DNA of 21,436 nt, taken from assembly GCA_040143965.1 (NCBI GenBank), contig JASJQH010007080.1, positions 1 to 21,436 of the forward strand, in the 5' to 3' direction. Shown here in pieces: positions 1 to 9,160 of the stretch. A program made the translations under genes and the position numbers. Origin of the DNA: Basidiobolus ranarum. Lineage: Eukaryota; Basidiobolomycota; Basidiobolomycetes; Basidiobolales. The notes beneath the pieces were generated by a model. The model did not search any database, had not been told where the DNA came from, and was given only the letters and a program-made list of their open reading frames with translations. Position 1 is the first letter of the stretch. Every line of letters begins with the position of its first letter.

Positions 1-2
1 GT

Positions 3-134
3 ATCCAAATTGGTGCCTTGGGAGCCATGGCCCCATCTCGTAAGAAGGATCTTGCCGAACTTGCCTTCTCCGCTATGTTGTGTGGTACCATGTCTAAACT
101 TATGAGCGCCACCATCGCTGGTATGTTACTCTGA
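3..134 (+). CDS. Concentrative nucleoside transporter (CNT), C-terminal end, partial
   Basis: The frame opening at base 3 reads IQIGALGAMAPSRKK and continues to a stop (tga) at 132-134, giving the last 43 residues of a protein whose 5' part lies outside the window. The GxLGxMAPxRxxDLxxLAxxAMLCGTxxxLxxATIAGML pattern is the last conserved block of the CNT family (Pfam Nucleos_tra2_C). In this family the block covers the end of the transport core and the final membrane helix. Members are plasma-membrane symporters that take up nucleosides using a sodium or proton gradient. The protein ends right after the IAGMLL helix without a long cytoplasmic tail, as I recall for fungal CNTs. No intron is visible in the part shown. 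The family call is firm; substrate preference cannot be read from this fragment. Confidence 0.85.
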   Translation: MQIGALGAMAPSRKKDLAELAFSAMLCGTMSKLMSATIAGMLL

Positions 135-3100
135 TACCCCTATTTCCCGGCAGTGATCATTGAACTTGTCTGTAGCAAATATGATTTATCCAAGAAAAAG
201 GTGTATTTTCAACCAATAGTCCGACCACATCATTCATCATTCTCATTTACACTTGGATTTTTGCATCCACTCATCATTGCTATATGTACAGCTTTACAGC
301 CCTTAGTTAAAGTTAATAAACAACCTAATACCTTGATCAACCTCAGCGAATCATCGATAGATGTTGGCCAAGGGAAGAAACATTTGCGAAAAATTCTATT
401 CGTTTAGAATGTAGATCCATTAAAGATCCTCGCTCACATGGCCAATCGTAAGCGGATGATCATGATCCATATGGTAATGAGACCACTCGATAGGGAAATA
501 AATTCTAATCGAATCGAATTCTTTGGTACCTCTAGCCATTCAACGTTGAAGTATTGTGTAATGCGATTCCCTCTTTGGGGTTCCCCACACCGCTTCATTG
601 GACTTGGGAATATTGCAGCGACTTATTGGTAGGTGATGCTATTAATGCGGCAAGTGTAACATCCAAAGAAAAAGAATTTTTCGAGTCTAGTTTCAAACCA
701 ACACAATACCATAGGGTAATGATCCCCATTCTTTTTGTCAAAGATGGTGTAAATTTCCTTTCAAGCTCACTTTAATCATAGTTAATGGTTAAAAAGCTTA
801 AATATGGGAGTATTAATTATGTAAGGGGAATCTCGAAATTCCATGGATTTGTAAAATTTGGTCAAGATCTCCATCTGAGGGATAGGTGACTTTTCACTAC
901 GTTAATTCATCGAAATTTGAGGGTTTTTTTTTTGGTTGGTGACTTTCTCCTATTGTCCAATGCTAGAACACAGGACCCATTACTTGGAACTGACCAATAC
1001 CAGACTATTTCATAGGCAACATCACACACCATATCTCTATTTGGGGGGAGGGCTATGTCTGCACCTTATTGGATTTTATGTGTGAATAAGAAATCTGATC
1101 GTCCGTTTCCATTGTATCAGAGGGATTTCTTTTCATTCAATCGGCATAAATGGCACACCAAACGCCTGGTTGATATTCGCACACTGAAACCATTCTACTG
1201 ATCTCTGTATGGTCAGAGTAACAATGCCGTGTAAGCTACATTAAAGGATGAATGATATGAAATTTTCAACCTACCATGACACGTTGACCTTAGCCGCTTG
1301 TTCATATCACATGAACCAACATTTCTTTTTCTAGGAACCAGGTGATCGTGGGTTTTATGGGTGTTCCTTCTAGTTACAGCTTTACTTCCATAAATGTCCG
1401 ATGAATTTGTTTAGTCACCCTAATCACACCAAAGCTAAATTAGAACGAAAGAAAAGCAGTAAATTCCCTATACAAAAGTGATTAATCAGAAGACCCCCTT
1501 TATGGTATTTTACCAATGGGCTAGATTACATGGGTATTACTGATGGTTCTTAGATGGTGGAAATCGATTATTACTTAACTAAATAAATGGATTGAGAAAT
1601 ATACTGCATCAACTAAGGTGGCGGGTAAGAGAGAACTTGATTCTAGAATTGGCTATTAATCTTTTGCTCTAGTACCTATGGAATAAGTCAAGTGTTGTCA
1701 TGCATGTTTGTTTTGTTGGTCATTCTATGAGTTCTCACCTTTACTGGTGATAGATAAGATTAGGTTATATTATGTTATGATTCTACATATCATGAAAGCT
1801 ATCAAATGCTCTATTGTATGTCCTCTGTACGAGTTTAGATTCGAAGTATAATGGTGGCATATTTTTGCAAGTCTATCATAGCTTAGAAAACCCACCTGAG
1901 CCTAGGTAGAGTTGAGCAATGATTGCCACAACGACTCACACCAGGACCTATGTAAAAAAACCTTCAATAAGGGATAATATGGCTGAATGACGGGAGCACG
2001 TAAAATAGTCCGAGGCTTCGTAAATGTTTCTCCACATGAGATTTAAAATGGTGCTGAATGGCCCAGGTTAAACGGCATTGACGAAAAGGGAATGGTTTAT
2101 TACTCTTAGATGTAATAGAGTTATCTATAGAGTCTAAAGACGGTCATTGCTACTCCTTTGAATCATAGAATACAGTGAAACTAATCTCCCAAAAGTGAAA
2201 CTCTGCGTGGAGATTCTCCCAGGAATGATCGGTAAGATGCACGTAATACAGCCCATATTACTCCATGGCTCAAAAGGCCCTTACAGGGAGGGTCCTGAAA
2301 ATCACCGATATTAAAGTTTGTAGTACGGAGAAACTCGAACAAGTTCACGTTTTGACAAGAGATGAAGAGTACTCGAAGAATATTACCATATATTGAGACA
2401 TTGTTCAAACCAGGTGTGCGTAATATAAAGCAAGATGATCAAACGATCTGAAATTGGCTTTGTACATGGGAATTCCCAAGGCTGCGCCTACGTTCAATGG
2501 TTGAGAAACTTCTACTCCTTGTACTACAATTTCCTTGAAACACATTCTCTTGAATGTAGACTTTTAAGTACAGGTTCATTTAGAAGTGTTCCATAAAGAG
2601 ATGGGGATGTTTGAGGCGTTACTTTCAAAGGCAATCTCCACGTTGTCAGCATCATCACCATTCATTCAGTCATTTAATCACTCGATCATTCGAACAGGGC
2701 AAAAGGCGATCTACCAACCACTAATCCCAAGCAAGCATCACTCTAGAGAATCCACGCTTAGTAATGAAAAGGTCCAAACTGAACGGGTTTATCTTACACA
2801 ATCAAATCGGTCCTGAGTGTTTGTTCAGTCTTCGAGACTCGATCCAGAAGGATCTTTAAATTCAGTATCGCTTATTGATTCTTACTGTCCAAGTAAATCA
2901 AACATTAGTCGATCTGGATAATCGTTCATCGATCTAGGTCTGAACCATTGTGATGAAACCAGGCACAAAATGTGTTCCACGTCTTTTCTTCTGACTATAT
3001 ACGAGGGCATTGGGTTCGTTTAGAATTGATCATACATGGACCGTTCAATGGTATGTACATTAATTCTTAATATATTAATCCTTCTATATATATTATGATA

Positions 3101-3371
3101 TATAGTACAGGTAAAACATCGAAGCACTTCCAGAGCAACTGTTTGTTTCCAATATGACGTAGTGGTTCTACTGCGAAAATTTCATTTAAGTTTTTACTAC
3201 TCGAATCTTCCACTATTACACAGGTGTAAATTAAAGCCTGAGCATGATGTGATTTTGTAATTTCAGAGTGAAGGGTCAGTTCAATAATCAAGCCTTTGGA
3301 TTTGGAGTTCTTGTCTGTTCCTTTATAATGGACAATTATATATTACTTTGATTATTGGTAAGTTCTAAGCA
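135..3371. other. Gene-poor intergenic stretch, nothing recognised
   Basis: About 3.2 kb between the nucleoside transporter and the repeat block. Open frames here are short (at most about 85 residues), have no recognisable domains and show no convincing splice-linked partners on either strand. A T-run sits near 921-933, and 3060-3110 is nearly pure A+T. I see no tRNA-like B box and no clear mobile-element ends. It is probably ordinary intergenic DNA or decayed repeats too old to recognise by eye. Confidence 0.5.
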
Positions 3372-3636
3372 AATGAACACAATATAAATATATGTTGGCT
3401 AAACTGAGTTGTACTATAAAAAATCCTCTAATCCCATCCAAAAATTCTATTTTGGCTAGATTGAAGCCAGGTAGTAGAGTGATCACTCTAGGTTAGGTTT
3501 TCTATGAGAGCCTAGAAGTAACAAATCACTTTTGTTTTAAAAGCACAAGAAATCATATCACAAATGAGCAAATGAGCTCACCATTGGAGTACCCAAAGGG
3601 TTGTAGCTAAAGCCACCTGGTTTCTCATTTTCATGG

Positions 3637-3929
3637 TAAAGAATCCATATATCTGAGAACTTCCAAACACACTCCAATTGAGAATAGTAAGTGATATCTT
3701 GGTTCAATATAGGATAACTAAATACTAAGCTATATATGACTATATAGGTGCTTAGACAATGTTAACTGCAGCAGATAATTATAATTTGTTGATGATTTGG
3801 AAGTATTTTGGGTGTTTGCTGGAAGTTGTTCAGGAAACTAGAAAGAATTGATGGCTTTCACTTATTGATTAATTGCATTGAAAGTTGCTACTTATAGTTT
3901 TGCAAGTAGGTAAGCAAGTAAGTATGTAG
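3637..3929 (+). repeat. Divergent fragments of the ~345 bp dispersed repeat
   Basis: Bases 3637-3765 match the tail half of the dispersed repeat (atccatatatctgagaactt ... agctatatatgactatatag). Bases 3797-3929 are a more diverged version of its head half (ttgggtgtttgctggaagttg ... tatagttttgcaagtaggtaa). Head follows tail here, so this looks like parts of two adjacent units, older than the full copy that follows directly at 3930. No coding capacity is evident. Confidence 0.55.
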
Positions 3930-4275
3930 TGTTAAAGTATTTGGGAGCCTGTTGGAAGTGGTTTGGAGAATTAGAGAAATTGGCGGTTTTCACTTATGGA
4001 ATTATTAAGTAGAAAGTTGACATTTGTAGTTTTGTCAAGATGTAAGCAAAAAAACACATAGAATGTGTTAAGAGAGGTTTCAGGGCCATGTGTGCAAGTT
4101 TTGGTGCTTCTAGCACCAGTTATCAAAATCTATATATCTGAGAACTTCTAAGTTGGTAAAAAATATTCCAAGTAAGTTCCAATTGCAAATAATGGATAAT
4201 ATCTTAGTTCAATATAAGATAACCAAGTACTAAGCTATATATGACTATATAGGTGCTTAGGCAATACTAATTTCA
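3930..4275 (+). repeat. Dispersed repeat, full-length copy (~346 bp)
   Basis: The unit begins TGTTAAAGTATTTGGGAGCC and ends near GGCAATACTAATTTCA. It matches the copy at 4638-4963 along its whole length with scattered substitutions and small gaps, and matches 20519-20778 and 20779-20891 over their shared parts. Landmarks in order are 'ggaagtggtttggagaa', 'ggttttcactta', 'ttttgtcaagat', 'gaatgtgtta', 'tatatatctgagaacttcta', 'agttcaatata' and 'agctatatatgactatatag'. There is no open frame of note. It is a non-coding interspersed repeat. Its class (SINE-like, LTR-derived or other) cannot be settled from these copies. Confidence 0.7.
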
Positions 4276-4369
4276 ATATCTTCATAGTACAACTCAGCTT
4301 AGCCAACATATATGTATATTATATTCATTAGTTGAGATTGTCTAATGAAAATGAAAATTTTCACCCAAA

Positions 4370-4495
4370 ATGACCTCAGATGATGACAAAAATCAATTTT
4401 CTCCTGATCCAATCATTCAAATTGATTCAAACCAAAACAATGGAGAAAATAGCATTCCTGTGGACCCTTCAACCAAAAATGAGAATAATGGGTGA
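4370..4495 (+). other. Short Asn/Asp-rich open frame next to the inverted repeat, possible element remnant
   Basis: An ATG at 4370 opens a 41-residue frame (MTSDDDKNQFSPDPIIQIDS, then QNNGENSIPVDP and so on) that is hydrophilic and rich in Asn, Asp, Pro and Ser. It starts 40 bases after the right inverted-repeat arm, the spacing expected between a terminal repeat and the first protein of a transposable element. The peptide has no recognisable domain. It may be a fossil N-terminus of an element protein, or chance. It is short and interrupted further on by another tail fragment of the dispersed repeat. Confidence 0.2.
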
Positions 4496-4504
4496 AATCT
4501 GAAT

Positions 4505-4565
4505 ATATATGTAACAATTAAATACCAAGCTATATATGACTATATAGATGTTTAGACTATGTTAA
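4505..4565 (+). repeat. Tail fragment of the dispersed repeat
   Basis: Only the last ~60 bases of the repeat are present (ataccaagctatatatgact, then atatagatgtttag and so on). The fragment is separated from the next full copy by about 70 unrelated bases. The piece resembles the end of the units at 3930 and 4638, with a few substitutions. Confidence 0.55.
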
Positions 4566-4637
4566 TTTTAGCAAAATACAGGGTTATCAAATAACAGTTA
4601 GAGATACTAGCAGCTATTGAAATTAAAATGGTATATA

Positions 4638-4963
4638 TGTTAAAGAATTTGGGAACCTGTTGGAAATGGTTTGGAGAATCAGAGAAATTGGTAGTTTTCA
4701 CTTATTGATTTATTGAGTATTCAAATGACATTTATAGTTTTGTGAAGATATAAGCAAACAAGCATGTAAAATGTGTTAAGGAAGGTCCCAGGAGCATGTG
4801 TGCAAATTTTGGGGCTTCTAGTACAAGTTTGAAGAATCCATATATCTGAGAACTTCTAAGTACACTCCTCTTGAGAATAGTAAGTGATATCTTAGTTCAA
4901 TATAGGATAACTAAACACTAAGCTATATATGACTATATAGGTGTTTAGGCAATGCTAATTTCA
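4638..4963 (+). repeat. Dispersed repeat, near full-length copy (~326 bp)
   Basis: Starts TGTTAAAGAATTTGGGAACC and ends GGCAATGCTAATTTCA. It is the second near-complete copy, in the same orientation as 3930-4275 and 708 bp downstream of it. It lacks about 20 bp found in the first copy, around the segment after 'gagaacttctaag'. The shared ends of the two copies suggest the natural unit limits are TGTTAAAG and ..TAATTTCA. Flanks differ outside these points (atcttcat versus ataaaata). Confidence 0.7.
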
Positions 4964-5149
4964 ATAAAATATTCTAACAATATACCTGGTATGTTTATTC
5001 GTAAATCTAAGTTTTTTAAAAATATAATGCAACACCAGAATATTATTCAGTAGAATAGATTGCTGTTTAAGCTGTAGCGCTAATATCAACAAGAAACAAG
5101 TGCTTGAATGGATAAAATTATAGGATTTTAGGTAGGGTTTATTACGAAA
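4964..5149. other. Short intergenic stretch downstream of the thioesterase gene
   Basis: AT-rich DNA between the last repeat copy and the stop codon of the thioesterase gene on the minus strand. It probably contains that gene's 3' untranslated region. No canonical AATAAA is obvious in the sense orientation of the gene, and no other feature is seen. Confidence 0.4.
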
Positions 5150-5872
5150 TTAAAAGGTACCATCGATTTCATTACTTTTATGAGCGGATGCTACATATTT
5201 AGTATGTCTTCCTTGTGCTATAATTTTATCCTTTAATTTCAAATCGATCTCTGTGAATGCCAATGTTTTCCCTAACTTCACACAAGTAGCCTCCTAGAAA
5301 TGTTCACCACATTAATTATCTTAAAGAAAAGATGTACCGATAAACTCTTACTTACCACGCTCAACACGTCTCCTAATTTGGCAGGCGATAAACAGGTAAC
5401 GTTCAGATCGGTAGTCACTCCGGTTGCTTTCATTCCCATACTGGCAATTGATAAGGAGCCACCAATATCAACAAGAGTTCCCATAACACCGCCATGAAGA
5501 CTTTCCAAACGATTCTAGTACCCCCCAAACCAGTAAACATTAACTTCAGTAATAAAGATATCTCCATTTCTTAGAAGAATTCTTACCAAATGCTCTTTCC
5601 TCACCGGAAAGTCAAGAATCACCTTCCCTTTATCTGCCGTAACGACCTTTAACTACAGTTCAAATGGAAAAGAAAAGAGTAAGTAAACTTCTTAAAGTTC
5701 AATACACTCCTTACTGAACTTTGGTTCCAAAATAAAAATAAGGACCAAACCCGAAAATGGAGAATGTTGGGAACCTTACGTTTGATAGTAAGAAAGAGTC
5801 TAACCCCTTAGCATCAAGGAAGTTCTTCCATACATTACGAACAAAGGGCAGTACCGTGGCAGAAGAGGTCAT
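5150..5872 (-). CDS. Acyl-CoA thioesterase 13 (THEM2)-like hotdog-fold protein, 4 exons
   Basis: Exons on the minus strand are 5872-5780, 5652-5587, 5514-5356 and 5293-5150. All three introns (127, 72 and 62 bp) are phase 0 with gtaag donors and AG acceptors. The spliced product is 153 residues, close to human THEM2 (140). The fold signature is clear: NRLESLHGGVMGTLVDIGGS at 54-73, then DLNVTCLSPAKLGD (89-102) and KLGKTLAFTEIDL (112-124), ending IIAQGRHTKYV. By alignment from memory with human THEM2, Asn54, the HGG at 60-62 and Asp69 match the catalytic Asn50, HGG and Asp65. The third polar residue, Ser83, is replaced by Thr87. Such enzymes hydrolyse medium- and long-chain acyl-CoA to fatty acid and CoA, often at mitochondria. 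The ATG at 5872 has no better upstream alternative. A TATA-like TATATTTTA lies near 5930 in the sense orientation. Confidence 0.9.
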
Positions 5873-6017
5873 GGTATTTGGAAGGAAACAGAGTATACTT
5901 GGGTGTAAAAAAAAGTTCGCTGCTTCTAAAATATAGCAGTTGAAATTTGGACTAAAGGTGTTCAATAATCATCGTGGGAAGTCGGTTGAAAATTGAATTA
6001 TTACTATATTTTCACCA

Positions 6018-6025
6018 TATATAAA
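6018..6025 (+). promoter_or_regulatory. TATA-like box upstream of a possible micropeptide
   Basis: TATATAAA lies 70 bases upstream of the ATG at 6095 in an otherwise AT-rich spacer. Its spacing to that ATG would suit a short leader. Because the background is AT-rich, the match alone is weak evidence. Confidence 0.25.
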
Positions 6026-6094
6026 TTCACAAATCTCTTCCTGTATGACATAAAAAGCCAAAATCATCCGAAATTTGACTTATCAAGAATACCG

Positions 6095-6175
6095 ATGAGT
6101 AATTATCCTTGGTACATTGTTGTAGTATTAGCTGGTGTATCGATTTGTATGTGCGTGTACATCCTTCGGTTCTAA
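6095..6175 (+). CDS. Possible 26-residue single-pass membrane micropeptide
   Basis: ATG at 6095 to taa at 6173-6175 encodes MSNYPWYIVVVLAGVSICMC followed by VYILRF. It is a polar start, one hydrophobic span of about 19 residues (Ile8 to Leu24), and an Arg-Phe end. This layout resembles tiny membrane regulators or respiratory-complex subunits, but I recognise no family. The frame stays open upstream without another ATG, and a TATA-like box lies 70 bases before the start. It lies between two minus-strand genes and would be read divergently from the thioesterase gene. It could equally be a chance frame or the last exon of a longer protein. Confidence 0.25.
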   Translation: MSNYPWYIVVVLAGVSICMCVYILRF

Positions 6176-6640
6176 AAATGGATCGATGTGTGCATCCGTT
6201 GATATCACTTCGATTTCAATGGTGATTCTACATTAGTTCATTCATGATACATTATCGAAGATAAGAATTCATTCTTGATTATTCACCATTTATTGAAGAG
6301 GAGAATATTGAAATAGATCGCATATACTCCGAAACGACGAAGGTTCTAATCGGATAACAGGTTTTCGGGATAACCATTTCCCCGTTATTGAAATAATGTT
6401 GGCTCATGGAGCCTTTCTACATTTTATGTTTTACGTCAGTGACTTAATTATTTTGAGGTAGTTCAATAAAACATGGGTTAACAAAGTAACTAACATCGCT
6501 TCGGGATTTGATACGTGTACGAATGAGGTGAATAGAAAATACTACGGATATCAATGTAACAAAGAATTACTCAAGACCGTGGATTATGATGAGAGTCGAG
6601 AAGTGGCTAAGGAAATCTACGGTGTAGATACATCAACGGA
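6176..6640. other. Intergenic stretch, nothing recognised
   Basis: About 460 bases between the possible micropeptide and the stop of the DUF2408 gene. It should include the 3' untranslated region of the latter in the minus orientation. I see no repeat, RNA gene or open frame of interest. Confidence 0.45.
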
Positions 6641-8277
6641 TCAATCGTCAACACTTGCTTTCAACTCGTAGATTACATCGTAACACTCATTCAAAAGCGA
6701 CATAACGATGGCTTGGCCTTCAGGGACGTTTCCGTCTTCGTCAAGGAACTTACCATCAACACGGAGATTGTCAATGCTTGCGAGTTTGAGTTGGTAAGGA
6801 TAAAGCTCTCGAGCTATGAAGATCAATTTATAATGAACGCAAAGTTAGTTTGGCAGTCAAAATCATCAAATATAAGCGCAATATACCTGTGAAAGGTCCA
6901 CCCCACTTCTTCACTTCGAGTAGACAGGTTCGCAAAGTAATCAGTTGGTTATGTATAGGCATTAGAGGCTCGGCTATTGGCTCACTGGAGGACAGTAGAT
7001 GATAAACAAGACGATAGCACTTTTGGAGTAAATAGTTCAACACAGCCTGGCCTTCAGGGATGTTCTTCTCTTCGTCGTAAAAGTACCCGTCTTTTCTCAT
7101 CGCGTCGATTTCATTTAACTGGATTTGGTAGGCCCAAAGGTCAGTTTCACGAAGAGTCCACCGATGAGTCAACACCAGCTTCTGTAATTGTGCTTTAGTA
7201 TCCGCTAATCTTTCATAGATAGGCTTCAACGGTTCTGCAACAATCTCGTTAGAAGCGAAGATATCGTGGATCATATCATAACATCTCTCTAGTAATCCAA
7301 TCACTTGCGCTTGACCAACTGAGACTGACCCATCCTTACTAATAAATTTGCCTTCTTCTCGCGAACCATCGATCTCACGAAGTTCTTCTTGAATCTCACG
7401 AACACGATTAAGATCATAATCCCCTCGAGCAGAAATGATGGCCAGTTCACGGCTGAGGTTTAATAAAGATTTATGGATTGGAATCAGTTCATCGTCCATA
7501 TTTTCTAAGGAGTTTCTGAAGCTCTTCAGTAGATTCTCTATAAATATACAGTATATATCAGTAACAGCTGGTTGAGGGGAGTTAACTAAGGAAGTCACTT
7601 ACGGCATTGGTTGAGCTTCTTGGATACAAGCGGAGTGAGTCCATTTTGGTGATTTGGACTCTCCTCATCAAGTATTCTATCTTGCTTGATGATTCCTTCA
7701 ATATCTTGCAGACGATCAGAAAACGCGGTGATGTCCTCTATTCAATGAAATACACGAACATGTTAGCATTGCAATCGAGTAACAATATGTGTAGCGTTGT
7801 ATTGACTAATCTTCATGTAATAGACGTATATACAGTGCATTCAATTACATACCTTGGGAATAAACTCCAAATACATCCATACTATCCAAGCATTGCTAGA
7901 AGTGATTGTTAATTAGGGCTAAAGTAATAATCAACTGTGCTTCTTTTATATACCTTCATCGTTACCAACTGGACATAGGTGGCCGGTAGTTCTCTATTCT
8001 TCCCAAGTGCCATCCAGAATAAAGACAAAAGTTGGAATACATCGTCCAAGACTGTATCAACTCGATTTTGATATTCATCGTAGTCGTGTTTTTCTCTCTT
8101 TCTGATCTCAAGTAGTTTCTCAACCTGATTTTTAACTTCGTTGTAGATAGCAACTACATCTGCGGCTTTGTAATAGTTGTTGCGATCTTTCTTCAACACC
8201 CCAAGGCGATTACGAAAGGTGACCAAAGATTCCAGTATAGGATGTTCTTCGGGCGTTACAACTTGAAGTTCACTCAT
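6641..8277 (-). CDS. DUF2408 family protein with three tandem motif copies, 5 exons
   Basis: Exons on the minus strand are 8277-7954, 7895-7853, 7737-7603, 7537-6887 and 6813-6641. Introns are 58, 115, 65 and 73 bp, and phases agree at every junction, giving 441 residues. The family is fungal and of unknown function. Its hallmark, IDxxRxxGxF(x8-10)GQAxxxxLLxxCY, occurs three times: residues 222-253 (GKFISKDGSVSVGQA), 311-341 (GYFYDEEKNIPEGQA) and 398-428 (GKFLDEDGNVPEGQA). Each copy ends an alpha-helical stretch of about 85 residues that often begins P(I/L)xxxL. The N-terminal 110 residues are highly charged and helical (KNQVEKLLEIRKREKHDYDE) without a membrane span or signal. The product is probably a soluble all-helical protein. 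No catalytic motif is visible. The ATG at 8277 is followed by an acidic MSELQVVTPEEH start. Confidence 0.85.
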
Positions 8278-8737
8278 GCTTAGGACGCTTGTTTGGTACG
8301 GATAGCTACAAGGAGGAAAAATGAGACAATTGAGACAACACTCAAAGTTTTTTGGATGGTCAGAAAAAGGTTAACTTTCTTGATGAGAGGAAGTTACCAC
8401 AAGTGTTTGAGAATAAGATGAGAAAGGCTTTAATATAGATTCTCGAGGAATACACGAGAATATAATTACAAAAGGATAGAAGAACCAAGACGATACGAGT
8501 GTGGGGAATTATCTTTATATCCTTGGAACTGGTTTGATCTAAAAACCATTTAATTTCATACCAATATCAACTATACATTCATAGCGTAATTCTAGAGATT
8601 CCAGAATTCAGTGATCTGAATAATCCTTATGTGGCTTTTAAATCCAAAAGCTACTAGTATGACGTTATCACGAATGCCACTCAAATTCATGTTCAATAAC
8701 GATTAGAATAAACAATCTTTCAGTCACTCACGCATTT

Positions 8738-8763
8738 ATGACGTGCCGCTGATGACACGTCAT
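8738..8763. promoter_or_regulatory. Paired CRE-like bZIP half-sites (ATGACGTG / CACGTCAT)
   Basis: ATGACGTG (8738-8745) and CACGTCAT (8756-8763) form a perfect 8-bp inverted repeat separated by 10 bases. TGACGTG is the standard half-site for ATF/CREB-type bZIP factors in fungi. A TATA-like 'ctataaatt' follows at about 8818-8826, with an ATG at 8931. Which gene it serves is unclear: the DUF2408 start is 460 bases away on the minus strand, and no firm plus-strand gene follows. Confidence 0.4.
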
Positions 8764-9152
8764 TGGATTTTACCCGATGGAGTTTTCAGCATTCCATCTG
8801 CGCTCAACTATAAATTCGGTGTTATTATCACTAGTCTCAGCAAAATAGTAGGCACTGGACTGCTAACTCATTAATCTACACTTTAGTAGGAGTTCAAAAC
8901 TAATTTAGAGCATATTTAAGAGTACAGTAATGATGTTTGCAGTTGTCCTGAGTGCCGAGGTATTATATGTATATTTTTAATCGTGCTTTTCACCATCCAT
9001 TTGAAGAGTCATTAATCCACATAGAAGCCTGCAGTAATTCGCATATATTTGGGCCTTACTTAAACAGGTACCATCATACAGTCTGGATTCGGATTTGGTA
9101 CAGGTCAATAGACTTCCCTCCTCTTAGTCTTTGTTGGCATTAAACGCCTTCC

Positions 9153-9160
9153 TATATAAA
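9153..9160 (+). promoter_or_regulatory. TATA-like box before a very short open frame
   Basis: TATATAAA at 9153 is followed 52 bases later by an ATG at 9212 opening the 20-residue frame MPLNEIVEIQQGINEFNKES, which stops at 9272-9274. The peptide has coding-like composition but is too short to judge, and I find no convincing downstream exon. It may be a promoter of an unrecognised small gene or chance. Confidence 0.2.

Larger units (their letters stand above)
3372..4329. repeat. 45-bp inverted repeats bounding a ~0.9 kb element-like block
   Basis: Bases 3372-3416 and the reverse complement of 4285-4329 match at 41 of 45 positions by hand alignment. The strongest part is TGTTGGCTAA...GAGTTGTACTA, starting at 3393 on the left; its counterpart ends with TTAGCCAACA at 4308. 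The outer parts are AT-rich (atatat on both sides), so the exact ends and any target duplication are ambiguous. Inside lie tail fragments and one full copy of the dispersed repeat described separately. It could be a MITE-like or foldback DNA element, or two opposed pieces of LTR ends, because TG..CA with TGTTGG/CCAACA also suits LTR termini. No transposase frame is present inside. Confidence 0.6.

Noticed and set aside
3372-4329. Calling the inverted-repeat block a complete LTR
   Set aside because: No TGG-type primer-binding site follows the right end, and 45-bp inverted arms are longer than LTR ends normally carry; kept as an unclassified inverted-repeat element.
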